Shown one piece after another: positions 22,918 through 34,935 of a stretch of 64,000 nucleotides of DNA (the first letter of the stretch is position 1; every line of letters begins with the position of its first letter). Source of the DNA: Gracilaria gracilis. Its lineage: Eukaryota > Rhodophyta > Florideophyceae > Gracilariales > Gracilariaceae. Position numbers and translations under genes: made by a program. Location: NCBI GenBank assembly GCA_030374805.1, contig JARGSG010000035.1, forward strand, positions 372,001 to 436,000, given 5' to 3'. The notes below the pieces were generated by a model, which was given only the letters and a program-made list of their open reading frames with translations, was not told the origin of the DNA and did no database searches.

Positions 22918-25900
22918 CTAGTAGTCGGGATGATCGACTAATTTTAATGCTCTCGCAATCGCTTGAGCTGGTGTTGTGATTGGTGTAGCAGTTCGAACGT
23001 TTAGAGAAGCTCCAGGAAGCGTCAATGAGTTTCCCCCTGTTTCCTGGTTGTGCTTATCGTTCTTTCTCTTCTTCGCTGGGGTCTTTCGTTCGTGAAAGGA
23101 TCGTTTACGCTTCCTCGCGGTTTTTCCTAGACGTGCGTTAGGATTGTTGACGATTCTGTTTGCTTCTGAAGCAGTTGGTAGGATATCTGGTACTCTTGTT
23201 TGAACTGGTAATGCTACTTCCGGATGTTTTGGGTACTTTCCGGAACTGAGTTGGCGAAGCCCGTGTTCGAGATACTCTTTCAAGCTTTGGACACCAATAT
23301 CACCATAGATTTGGGCCACTCTGTGCATCTGGTCACAGAGGGCTTTGCAATCAGAATACGCGTCGTAGGAGGAGATCGTCTCAGTTTTCTTCCTTTGCTG
23401 CTCTGTATGAATATCCACATAGTTCTCACCGAGATCCTCTCCCTCATCAGGGTTATCGGCGATATGTGGGTGGTTTCTGGTGTTCGTTTGGGAACTAAAT
23501 CTTTCCTTCCATTCGTTTTGGAACAGAGGCTGTCCGTCCTCGGAGGTTGGCCCCATTCTCGCTCTCAAGCGAAGGATATCGGCAAGCGGCCAATTCAGAG
23601 GATCTCAGCACCAGTATGGGTGCCAGAGATCCTCTATACGGAATCGAATGTGAATTGCTGTCCGCACTTGGGGCCATCTATCACAAACGTCGTCGAATGT
23701 GACAAACAGACGTGTGAGGTGGCAGCATGGAATGCCGGATGCTGTCATATCGCGACATGAGCAGCCCCCAAGTACGGTCGCTGGACTGTGGACCGAGGGA
23801 TTCGTTGACAAGTAGGCGTTATAAATCTCGGGGTTATTGCTGTCGGCGTTATGCGACCTTCGGATTGTGAAAGCCGCAAGTGGGTGTTCCGAGGATATGT
23901 CGAGATCCTCTACATCTACATCAAAGTTGAAAAGAGCATCTCGCGTGGGGAGGATAACGGCGTCAGTAACTTGGAAGTATGCGGAGAACCGAACACTACA
24001 CTCAAGAAATTTGGTAAGGCTGTAGGGCGTGTAAGTCTGAACCATTCGGGTTGAAGTATTGGTTGTTAACGGAAGTCCACACGTTACGAGCTTATTTCGT
24101 AACGCCGTGTCACCCAATGATGCCTTTTGACCCCGTTCTTCTTCCAATCGCGCGGTTATATCCCTCATAATAAGAGGCACTTCGGATAATGGAACGTCAT
24201 TGGAGAGTATATACCGCTTGTATCTCGAATGCGATGCTTCTGAGTAACCGCTGCCTTGAAAGAAGAACCGGCGTGGATTGCTAAGGTCTTTGTAGCAGCG
24301 GACGACCATATCAGGGTTTTCGTGGTACAAAGAGTTGTACCATCGAGGTGGTGCCACATTAAAGTTCGTAAAGAACCGTTGCTCCAACGCCAACCGCTGT
24401 TCCTGAAATGCTTCCAAAGTTATCGACTGTCTCAGCTTGTGCAATGCGTCCCCCATTTCCTTTCCCCATCCCGTCCTTCGTATGGACTTGCACCATCTCT
24501 CTGCGTTCGGACACTGATTCTTATTAATATGCCAATCGTCTAACGTAATGGAGGAACACGGAAACACCTGGCGTAGGGCTCCAATAAGCGCTGCGCACTG
24601 GTCGATAGCAAAGCAGCTCGGTGAAATTCGAAGGCATTCTTTAAAGCGTTGAAGAAACCACACGAAACTTTCCATTGTCTCATTAATAATGTATCCCATG
24701 AAGAAGGTCCTCACTCGTCCATTGTTATCTCTCCCATTCACACTAATGAGCGGGATGTTAAACCTATTTGCAACTGCCTTGCAGTCTATTGAAACCCCGG
24801 GAACAATTCCGAACCTCTCAAAATCACATCTCCATTGGTGTAAACACCAAGAGACGAACTGTAGTTCGTTGTCAACCCCTGTATCACAATACACTCTGTT
24901 CCTTTGATTTTGAGACTGTAACGATAGGAGATTGTGATACAGTCGAAGACACTCTTTCTGCTTCGGATACCGTGTATCAGATATGTACTTCAGTCGTTTT
25001 CGAAATAGTGTTTTGTCCACCTTCACGCCAAACTTGTCCTCCACGAGAGTGAGTACAGTATTGTAGCGTAGATATAGGTTATGACGTAAATAACTAGCCT
25101 CTCGTTCCATCTCCGATGGTAATATGGTGTGAAACGAAGACTTGGTGGAAGAATGATTGTGGAATGCCCTTGAAAAGTTTGGTGACAGAGTGTGTTTCTT
25201 TGTCCCCGTGGAACTAGTTCTCACTCGCCGTAACTTGAACGTATACGGACATTTGTACTGCTCATTAGTAAACAATGAGCATTTCAGATATCCCCGAAGT
25301 AGAACCTTATGCCCATCTTCTTCCCCATACTTCGAGTCTCGAATTGAGAGCTTAAATCCGAAGTTTTCGGCAATGACTTGCAAATGCTGCAGGACTTCAG
25401 TAGAATCCACGCCATCCATTTGGTCCAGATAGGCCACGATTCCGCGTCTAACGTATTCTTTCTCAGTACAGATCTGAAGTGAAGTTGTAGAGGCGGATTC
25501 TCCTGTACCGCTTATAGAACAGCCCCCTCTTCCTCCCGTATCGTCCTCCTCACTTCCTACTAGGATCTGTTTGTCGTTTGGAACACCAGTAGTTCGTCCC
25601 AATTGCGGATATGAGGATGGCTTCAAGCACAATGTCAGGACATTGCCAAACACAAGTGGTTAGAATCTTCCATTTTGGACGACACACTATCCTACATTCA
25701 TAACTTACCAGTTCCGGACTCTCTTGTTTGTTCTGCAGCTCCGTAACATCGATTATATCGCTATCCTCAGATGCAGAAATGGCCATCACAGACTTGGAAC
25801 CCTCATTGTGAACGGGTCCTCCAGTGTCACCATCATCAATATGTATGACATCAGGATCCAGAACTGGCTGTCCCATTGACTTGGATTGCATACACTCGTC

Positions 25901-28063
25901 ATTCTTTCCTCGAATGCTGTATTGTGTCAGCCAATCTTGGACGCTCTGAGGTCGACGAGGAACCAGGTCCTCCATGAAATCCTCGTCAGAAGCATTATTC
26001 TCCCGAGCTTGAGCTTGAGTGTTGTTGAACTTCGTAGGGGGCGTAAAATGAATGAAAGGTATACGAAAACCATCCGGACTGTTCTTCTTAATGGCGGACT
26101 TCACCGCATCTCTGCGCTTCTTATTGTTCACACGCCAGTCTTCCGTTAGTCGCTCGTGATTATGAACATCTGAGCCAGATATAATCCATCCCTTGCCATC
26201 AACTCGCGCTTTTGCCATAAATGCGGATTTACATCCATACCCAGGTGGTCTTTTCTTGTACTTTAGGCACCGTAGCCTCACATTAAGACGATATCCTTTC
26301 GTTCCCGACACCTGCTTGCAAAACTGGACCCCATACTGGTAGCCTTCCTGCAAATAAAGATCGTGTATATAACCAGGCAGGTCGTACACATCTCTTTCCT
26401 CTACAGTGGGCCCCTGTTCGCCCTCGTTGACATTTTCCTGCGGTTGTGATTGAGAGTTGCTTTTGCCTTTCAAAGCAATTCTATCCCTTGCGGCACTCCC
26501 ATTCTTGGGAACAAGGCCTCTACCGTGAAGAACCGAATTGCTTTCTGTAGAACAGTCTGTGTCAACCTTAGACTTCCTCATAACTTCTTCGTTCTCCCGC
26601 TCCGAGCACTTCTCGCCCCCTTCCTTAACATTAACAGTACGGAGTCTTCTCGTCCGTGTCTTCAATTCTATTCTCTTCCCACTACCACTATGAGACCCCT
26701 TGCGCTGCTGTCCCTGGGCCTCTGTCAATTCCTCCCCGGTATCCTCCTTGTCTTGCATCGATTGCTCAACTCGCTTGGTGTGAGAAGCTCCTTTGCCACC
26801 AGAAACTCTATCGATTGCGTGTCTTGCAGCGAACCTGCGCTCCCGACTACGCATGTGTTCCTCGTCTACTATGAAAGCGTTAGTGACAGTGATTCGGTGA
26901 TTAATAGCCATGACCATACGTACACGGGATTCCACACAAGCCATTCGGTAGTGTTCTGCGAGTGCTGTACGATGCCCGAGTACAAAGCTTTCGCTTGGTA
27001 TCACTCCTCTGGTACGCGCAAAGTGTGCCATCATGGACAGCGCATAGGGACCACAGCTGTAGGAATCTTTTTGTGTCACGTAATTCAAGACGTCGAGCAT
27101 ATAATTCTCTGTTGGATAGTGCCAGTCAATATCCTCTCCGAGGGCAAATGATATCATCACGGATAATAAAGTTCTACACTTCTCAGGACATGCCCATCGG
27201 AAACTGTCACCCCAGTACATTCTCCACTTTTCCCTTTCGATCCGCTCCGCGAACAACACTCCCCAATGGGTATTCTTCACATTTACCGGCATAAGTATCT
27301 TCGACACTCTCCCAGGACTCAGGTACACCTTATCCAAAAATCTCTTCTTGTACGTATTCAGCACATTAAGTTGATCAGATTTAGACTGTGTTTCAACGCT
27401 CTCTGCATGACGGCCAATTAGGCACCCTGTTTCGGCAGGAATGTAAACTAAAACGCGCATAGGCTCCAATTCCATAATCCCAGATCCCAGTAGCACGTTA
27501 CAGAACTAATTACCCTTCCTTGAAGACTTCACTAGATGGATCCCAACCGTACCATTCAAATCTGTCGCATTCTCTATCTCGGATACTAGATGATACCACA
27601 ACTTTCGAAGTTCATTGAAACCACCAGTAGATTTTCGGTCGAACACAATAGTTGTGTGCTTTGTGACATCAATGAAGAACCTCGAAATCTCCTTGAACAC
27701 TTGATGTAGTTAATTCTTCTCCAAAAGAGTGAGCTCACGGTGTCCCGGGTCTACCGAGCCAGCAATTTCCGACGCACTCTTCACCGGAAAAAAATTGTCG
27801 TCTAGTTCATCTGCCGAATCTTCATTCCGGGGATCGCAAAAGTTGAAAACGGCTTGGTCCAACGGATCTTCTGGCGGAAAGCGCACAGAACAGTCGCGGG
27901 CATTACGAAAAGTTAGCATCTTCTTGTAATCAGCTAAGAAGCCTTCGCAATTTTGTCGTGGCGCACCTAAGTTTGCGTCTTTGCGTTTCTGAGGTCTCAA
28001 AAGCGCGGACTTTTTGAACTGAAGCTGACGTCGGCCACAAAAGCGCAACACCGGTCGCATCAA
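22918..28063 (-). pseudogene. MULE protein: Ulp1 protease, FAR1-like fingers, transposase, SWIM finger
   Basis: One coding sequence in two exons. Exon 1 ends at 25,709 and exon 2 starts at 25,566; the 142-nt intron has a GTAAGT donor and ACAG acceptor and joins ...QESPEL to ILVGSEEDD in frame. The Ulp1 domain has the full H-D-Q-C set: His in NTHWG (27,268), Asp in WGDSF (27,208), Gln in VTQKD (27,073), Cys in YSCG (27,055). A FAR1-like finger (YGC...HNHE) lies at about 26,150-26,350, a second (KCPY...FHNH) at about 25,250. The MULE core starts SIDCKAVANRF, continues CFAIDQCAAL and LDDWHINKN, and a SWIM finger (CSC...CCH) lies near 23,710. Stops at 27,710, 27,506 and 23,605 interrupt otherwise continuous frames. 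The 27,506 stop falls in a possible 87-nt GT-AG intron that keeps frame; the TGA at 23,605 precedes a basic tail (to 22,918). Confidence 0.85.
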
Positions 28064-28288
28064 AAGCCGCTGGGCGTCACCAAATTTGTGTCACGCCCTG
28101 GAATGGGCGGTGGCCAATGAGGAACTCTGATAGGGAGGCTCGAGACACTTGGCGGGAGCACAGGGGATTGGGAGGTTCTGAGAGCGTTACAATATGAAGG
28201 GAGGATCGTTGTTAATTTGTTACATAAAAAGGGAGGTTCTCAGGCTCTTTTTTGACATATATCACAGTGCGTAGATTCTCCGTCCCCC
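27995..28288 (-). repeat. MULE right terminal inverted repeat
   Basis: Reverse complement of 22,289-22,582 with few differences; same length. The beginning of the element's coding frame (28,063) lies inside it. Confidence 0.93.
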
Positions 28289-28297
28289 GTTAGAACG

Positions 28298-31200
28298 CCA
28301 CCTTTGGTAGCTGTGTACTTCCGAGTCGGAGAAGACTAGAATTTTGGCGCTTTGTATGCCCTTGGAGGCCACCCAGTCAAGAAGATATGATGTCTTTGCT
28401 TCGAGTATATTAATGTGCGAGGCCGTCTGCACTTGTGTACGAACGCTGTGCGCCAGTTGTGTTCTTTTACGAATAGCTTGCGCAGGGCTGCCTGGAACTT
28501 CTGGAAGGTTTCGGGCGGTTTGTGTGTTCCATTCCTGAAGTGGGACTCGAGGAAATGCTGCAGAGTTTCTTGGCCCACATGGCAGAAGACTAAGGAACCA
28601 GCCGGTGATGAGACATCGAAACAGAGTATTAGGTCGGATACCGGTAACTTAAAGTTAATCAAGAAAAGGGGGATTAGACGTGGCACAGTGTTCATTTCTT
28701 CGATGGCGTTGCGACCTAGAGCCCTGGATGTTTTCCCCCTTTTCAAGCTCTCTATGAAGCGATACGTATTGAGGAGCACTGATAGAAGCGGCCGCCGACC
28801 AGAGGGAGCCCATATGAGCTTTCCAGCCAGTGATCGTGCCTCTTGCAGTAACAGTTTTTCTCTTTCAGCGATATTTAATACTCTTTCGGAGATGAGGGCG
28901 AATGTGAGGTCCATTACTGGGTTTCTCTGTCTTATCGTTTGGAAGCATCGTTGTTCGTGCTCTCGTAATGCGTCAGCGAAGAAGAGGCGTGGCCTCCAGA
29001 GGGTGTACGGTGATTCAAGACGGGATATTTCCTCTCCCAGTTTTAGTATGATCTGCTTTAGATCATCGGTAGTTTTTGTATTTGGGAAGTGTAGGAGAAG
29101 GTCGTCGATTAGTTGAACAGTAATAATCGGGAAGCGTTTCATACCACAATGTCGCACTGTCATATTGTAGAAACGGTCGTATGCAGGTTTAACCAGGGAA
29201 ATACAGATTTGTGGGGCGAACAACAAGAAGCTGCGTAGGTCTCCTGTTTTGACTAAAGTCAGCGGTGAATGGAATCAAACTGTACGAGATGGATGCGATT
29301 GGGGAATATTTACTAATCTTAAGTGGAAGGTCATGAAGTTTGAAGTTGGAGTAGAGTTGTCTTTGGAAAGTAACAACTTGCTTCGGTGACCAGTCCTTGA
29401 GGATAAAGTTGACATCGTCGATGATGTGTAGCAAAACGGCATCAAGCTTCTTCTGCTACACAGCTTCAGCTGTTTTTGTGAGACAGAGGATGCGAGGTGT
29501 TGTGCTTGGGCAGAAGGGATGTTTTCTGAAACAGACGGAAGGTGCTGTTTATAACAAACCTTTCCAGGGAGTGGACCACAAACACGGCCCCTTTATAGCC
29601 CATTGGAAGGGTTTTCTGCAGCGGTCTGAGACGGGTAATTGGTGCGAAGGGTTTCTCACGAGTGGCTTGGAGAGCAGCGTTTATTTCTGGCCGGATTGAT
29701 TCGAATGTGACCGTTTTGAGGGGAAAGATCCGTGCCATTTGTTCAGGCAGTTCGATGTTGTGAAACATGTTCTCAGTATCAAGGTAGAAAGACGAGAGAC
29801 TGCCTTCCCCTGGGCTGAGTTTTTGGAAGGCGTCGGGGCACGGAAGTTCTGTGTAGGGTGGTTCAGACAGGACCTCATTCTGAACTTTCGGCCAGCTTAT
29901 TAGCGGGTCACGTGCAGCATCTTTGCTGACGGAGAAAGAGAACATTGTAATTCTGTTCGCAAATTTCTTATATGCTGGTTCTTCTTTGTCCACAACTGAC
30001 CATGTTAACATTCCCGCGATATGTGCCTTGTACAGGACTTGAACGTATTGAGAGTGTGATCCGAAGACTTTTTGTGCGGTTTGGTGTTTCGCATTGTTCC
30101 CGGATTCTGAAAGAAGCTGGAGGAGCTCCTTTTGTCTCCAAGAAAAGATCGCTTCGTTTCCGTTCTTAATTAAGGATTCCCATGCGACTCGTTTCCCTCG
30201 CTTGTTGGATTGGGAGGAAAGGTCGATGCGATCACCGATGAGGTGAGAGAACTCGCCACGTGGGCGTGTATGAGGTGCTGATGTTGATTGGAACTCGGTG
30301 AAGATGTCGTTCCAGTCTGCGGGCGGCTTAGCTCGCGGAAGACTGGTGTGCGAATTTTGGGTGTCCTCGCTGCTCTAACAGCGTGGATTCCCGACGCTGT
30401 GCTACCAGTGCCCGCCATTCCTCAGCTCTGTGAGCGATTGACTTTGCTGCTCAGCGGGAGACTATATGTGAAGCCTCATCCATTTGGTTTGTTTTCTTTG
30501 AATACCCGTGGTAAAGTCTGGTTAGACTGGATGCGATTAGAAGGTCTACGGAGGCAGCATTCGAATTAGTGAACAGTGCCTGGGAGATTGGGAATGTTCG
30601 TGTTTGCCGTCCTAATTCCGGTTGAAACCTTGGTTTTTGTTCTGATTGTTGGCCTGTTCTCTTCTCGAAGGTGATCTTCGAGGGTGGGTTTGTTCTGATT
30701 GAGCGGTTTTGAACGCGTTGGCGGTCTTCACCTCGAGCGCTAATTGGCGGTTTAGTTTGTTGGCGAGGCTTGGAAGGAAGGACCCTGTCGATGGGTACGT
30801 TTCTAGGACCGGCAGTACGCACTTTCAGGCCTGGGCGCGAGTGGCCCTTTTTGTTCGAATGGCGTTCTCGACATGGATCAGAGGGCACAGGCGGCGGAGG
30901 GCCACTTCCAACCATGTGCACGTTTCTAGAGCGTTTTGCATTGTTTCGTGTTGGAGCAAGCCCAGATGTACTATTTTGGCCAACGTGCTCGCCTCCGCTT
31001 TTGACGCCATCACTTCGTCGTTTGCTCCCCTGATCCATGGCATGCTTGCAATAGACGTTTCGACATTCTCCCCTCGTCGAATGAGGTGATGCAATGTTTC
31101 CATCCCCCATTAGCTCCTCGACGCAGAGAGTAGGGGAGGGAATTCTTTTTTGCTGGGTATGTTCCCAAGTTTGCTTGATGGTTGGCGGTGTGCTTGCCTT

Positions 31201-31605
31201 GGTCGTCTACTAAGACAATTCCACACAATTCAAGACGAGGCTTCTTTTGAGGTGGCTCCTCAACGATATCTAGAACAGACGGAAAGAAGTTCCCGACAGA
31301 TGGTAATGGAGCAGTGTCTGGGTGTGGTGGGGCGGGATTGTGAGAGTAGCTGGAACTGCGATCGTGCTCCAAGGAGGAGCATTTTGAATTTCATGCACTT
31401 TCTAGTGCATTATTGACACCACGAGGTCGGTAGCACTTCCGTTGGGGTCAAAGTCCGGGAGACGGGTGTCGAAGGCTTTGATTCGCTGTAGAAGGTCCAC
31501 GAGCGTGTCTTTGTAGGCGATGCTCAGCGCTTGCAATTCAGACAAGTGCATGTCAATGAGCTTTTTGAGCGCCTCTTTTCCTGTTATTGGTGGTGGAGAG
31601 CTCAA
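28298..31605 (-). mobile_element. Gag/RT/RNase H retroelement fossil, possibly DIRS/Ngaro-like
   Basis: A broken retroelement read on the minus strand. Its gag-like start (MSSPPPITGKEALKK, 31,605) is followed by a low-complexity, basic region with Cys/His residues (about 30.5-31.1 kb), a reverse transcriptase (about 29.3-30.0 kb; motif C reads HIIDDVNF) and an RNase H (about 28.3-28.6 kb) with an INILEAKT motif of the INxLE type found in DIRS and Ngaro elements. No tyrosine recombinase or terminal repeat was identified, so the family is tentative. The MULE is inserted within the RNase H region, and a short continuation appears at 22,248-22,279 on its other side. It is broken, with more than five breaks, and older than the MULE. 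Confidence 0.5.
28925..29268 (-). repeat. LINE ORF1-like segment embedded in the retroelement fossil
   Basis: About 105 residues (from TLVKTGDL through KPAYDRFYNMTV to ADALREHEQRC) match the ORF1 of the adjacent LINE family (KPAYNRFHEVTV; SDALRQHENDV). The flanks on both sides read as RT/RNase H sequence. Whether this is an inserted fragment, a recombination product or a shared domain is not clear. Confidence 0.55.
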
Positions 31606-32136
31606 CTGCTAGTGGTAGAGTAAAATGACTGCAATGATTTTGTCGTTGCGGGATGCGAAAGGCTGCACAGAGATATTATGAAACTGTGGGGCGGACTCGA
31701 TGATGCTCTGGGTGGAATGGATAGTAGAGGTGGTATTGCAGTCTCTGAATTTTGATACCTCTTGTGCACGGCACAAAATGTGGAGAGTGCGAACAAGACA
31801 ATGTACTGTCTTGGGAAAAGGGATAGAAGTGTGATGGAATTTCACGTTAAGACGAAGGCAATCTGTGATTGCTTGCAGAAGCTAACCGTTGAGGGAAGGG
31901 GTTTTATTGCTTTGGAGGCGGCGTTTTCGCTTGGAAGACAGCTAGCCTTGAAAGAGCAGAAGACGTCTCTCCGCGGCGGTTGGCGACGACGAGTGTCCAG
32001 ACGGGGTGTCAGGAATCCCAGCTTGGGACTCGCAGAATTACCTTTTCCTCTCCAAGTCGTTGTCCGCCTACCGTATCATTCAAATAAGAAAACTTTGTCT
32101 CATTTCTCGAAATCCCAGACAAATTGCGTGCTGACT
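31606..32136. other. No gene; possible 5' region of the retroelement fossil
   Basis: No protein-like frame. It lies directly upstream of the gag-like start and ends at the target duplication of the non-autonomous MULE. Confidence 0.4.
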
Positions 32137-32145
32137 ATTAAAAAC

Positions 32146-32318
32146 GGGGCACGGAGAATCTACGCACTGTGAGATGCGTGGGAAAAAGGCCCCAGACCCT
32201 CCATATCTTTGTAACAAAATAGGCAAGAACCTCCCTTCTTGCAAGTAACGCTTCCAGACCCTCCCTACCCATCAGCGCGTGCCAAGTACCAAGAACCTCC
32301 CTAGCTACGATTCTCATT
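32146..32318 (+). repeat. Non-autonomous MULE left terminal inverted repeat
   Basis: Contains four (G)A(A/C)CCTCCC-type boxes at 32,195, 32,227, 32,257 and 32,293 (spacing 32, 30, 36), the same layout as in the autonomous MULE. Confidence 0.9.
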
Positions 32319-32409
32319 GGCCCTTAAAAACTTTTGGAGGCGTGACAGCACGCACCCGCACTCTGGTAGAATTCAAAAAAGCGCGCACTCTTCTCTCGCA
32401 CTCCCAAAT

Positions 32410-33045
32410 CAATCCCTCCCCCGCCGCCGTCGTCATGACCCCACCGCTGCCATCGTCACCCCACCCCACCACCGTCGCCACCGCACCTTCACCGCTGTCG
32501 CAACTCCACCTCACCGCCGTCGCCACCACACCCTAAACCAGCACCGCCGTCACTGCTACAGCATCGCCGTTCTCGCCATCACATCCTGCCATCACCCGAC
32601 CCCGTCCGTCGCCACCAAACCTTACCAACGTTGCGACCAGACACCCGCAGACGTCGCAATCACACCATCGCCACTCTCGTCACCACATCTTCCCCTCCAA
32701 ATTCCCGCCACTGTAGCCACCACGCCCCTACTGCTGTTGCCATCTCATTCCTCACCATCGGCAGCAGACACTGCCGCGATCGCAACCACATTACCAGCAC
32801 CGTCCCGGCAATACTATTCCCGCAGTCACTGCCATAAGAGTAACGCGGTTACACTTACCCTACCGTGGTCGCTGTCGCCCCCCTGCCATCTCCGCTTCAT
32901 CCCCAACGCCCTCGCCTCCCCAGCGCCACCGCTGTGGCACCAAGGGCGCCATATCCGACATATTACTGCTGCTATTACTGCTACACAACCGCCGCTGTTA
33001 CGAAATCATCTTAACAGCGTGGCCGACATACCACAGCAGCTGTCA
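32410..33045 (+). repeat. C-rich minisatellite arm
   Basis: Degenerate 21-24-bp units around ACCGCCGTCGCCACCACAC. The pattern has almost no stops in any frame of this strand, so long open frames through it are composition artefacts. Confidence 0.85.
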
Positions 33046-33710
33046 TCGCTTTAATTCCACTTACGTGGCCACTGCCCCAAAGCAGTCGTCACCGTTAAAG
33101 TCTTTTCTCCGTTCTCGCCACTCCGTCATCACCGTCGCCGCCACAACCACACTTTCGTTGCTCCTGCCCCAACAACGACATCGCCGCCTCAGCACTACGT
33201 TTGCCAATGCACGAATCCCACCATCGTCGCTGCAAAACTCTTCTGGCTGTAGTCTTTATACTCGCACTGTCATCGTTGCTGCATCACCACCGCAACTCTC
33301 GCCAGACCACCAGACTCAGCGCCGCTACCCAATAATCACCATCAACGCGACAACGACACTTCCGTCGGTGATACTGCGGCTACGTTTAGGTACTAGTTTT
33401 AAGCACGTCATTGCGTGAAGTAAAACACGTATGAACGCTTCATTCTCGTGGAAACTTTTCTTTGAATACACTTTTAATATGGACTTGAGCGATGAGAGAG
33501 CAAAGCAAAAAGCAGAACCACTCTTTAATTCAGGTTGAGTAGCTCGAGTTCTATAGGAAGTGAAAAGTATTAGTCGAAATTAAGATGCACCAAGACCTAG
33601 CAATTTATTGTGTTAGTGTTAAACAAAGACGATGCGAAGAGAGCTGGTAGACATAGCGAGAGAATACAAGTATAATTCGAAACAACACACAAACGGAGGG
33701 GCGGAAAACA

Positions 33711-34611
33711 TTGATTTCGTGTCACTACGGTTACAACGGTGGGGGTGTGGCGACGACGGTAATGATGGTGTGGCAGCGACGGCAATGGAGTCTTAAGGGC
33801 GATGGAGATAGACGTTTGGCGGCTACGGCGGTTATGGGGCAGTGGCAAAGGCAGTGGGAGTATGGCGGAGACGGCAGTTGTAGTGTGGCGGTGAGGGTGT
33901 GGCAGTGCCTGCCATAGGAAGTGGTAGCAAGGGCGGTAGAGTTGGCGTGTTGACGGCAAGGGGGGGTGTGGGTCCCACAGCGGCTGTGGTTTGGTGGTCA
34001 CGGGGTCAGTGGTGTGGCGGAGTTGGTGGTGGGAGTGCAGTAGCGACAGCGGTGGAGGTGTGGCGGTGACGGTGGTTGGGTGATGGCAACAGCGACCAAG
34101 GTAGGATGGTTGCGACAGCGGTAGTGTTGTGGCAGTGACGACGGGAGTAGTATTGCGGCGACGGTGTTGGCGAGGTTTTTGCGACAGCGGCAGGGGTCTG
34201 GGTGGGACGGCGGTGGGGTGTGGTGGCGACAGCGGCGGAGATGTGGTGGCGACGGCGGCAGGGATGTGGTGGCCACAGCAGCGGTAGTGTAATTGAGACG
34301 GCTGTGGATGTTTGGTGGCAACGGTGAGGAATGTGGTGGCGACGGCAGTAGAGTTGTGGTGGCGACAGCGGCGGAGGTGTGGTTTCGACGACGGGGGGGT
34401 CTGGTCGCGACGACGGTGAGGTGGGGTGCCGACGGCAGCGGTGGGTTGATGGCAACGGCCGTGGGATGTGACGGAGACGGCGGCGGTGGTGTGGCAGTGA
34501 CGGCGGTGCGGATGTAGGGTGTAGTGGCGACGGCGGTGGCGTGGGATGGCGACACCGGTGAGGATGTGGTGGTGATGGTGGTGGGGTGGGGTGACGACGG
34601 CGGCGGGGGTG
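33711..34611 (-). repeat. G-rich minisatellite arm, inverted to the first
   Basis: The same type of unit read on the other strand (GTGGTGGCGACGGCGGCAG, about 23 bp). Together with 32,410-33,045 it makes a long imperfect inverted repeat with a roughly 0.7-kb spacer. Confidence 0.85.
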
Positions 34612-34935
34612 GGCGAACTGGTTCGGGAGCGCGACAGAAGAGCGCGCGCTTTTTGAGTTGTCCTAAGAACGGCGAGCTGGTCGGAGAGAGCATAAGCTGA
34701 TGCCGTAGCTGTAGGATGCGCTCCGTATCTGACAGGGACTGGAAGAAGAAGGCAAGGAAAGGTCGATTGGAACATCCATGGGAAGAGAGGAGTGGCGCTG
34801 TTTGACGAGAGAGAGCAGCGGGGAGGATATGAGATTTGTCATCAGTTGAATTTGAAAAGCGCGCGCAAACTAGGCACGTGACTTTTGTGACTGTTCGTCA
34901 CGCGCAATCAGACGCTTGAAAGTCTTACATCCAAT

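Larger units (their letters stand above)
22289..28288 (-). mobile_element. Autonomous-type MULE with Ulp1 protease gene (KI-MULE-like)
   Basis: The element is exactly 6,000 bp, with 294-bp terminal inverted repeats (22,289-22,582 and 27,995-28,288) and a perfect 9-bp target duplication GTTAGAACG (22,280-22,288 and 28,289-28,297). Both features are classic for Mutator-like elements. It encodes an Ulp1/SENP-type cysteine protease domain and a MULE transposase on one strand. Known plant Kaonashi (KI-) MULEs also carry Ulp1-like domains. The near-identity of the repeats and intact duplication point to a recent insertion. Confidence 0.93.

Noticed and set aside
32317-34775. Long Pro/Ala/Thr/His-rich open frames in the non-autonomous MULE (up to 392 codons)
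   Set aside because: They follow the 22-23-bp GC-rich minisatellite, which lacks stops in all frames of one strand; no domain and no consistent frame.
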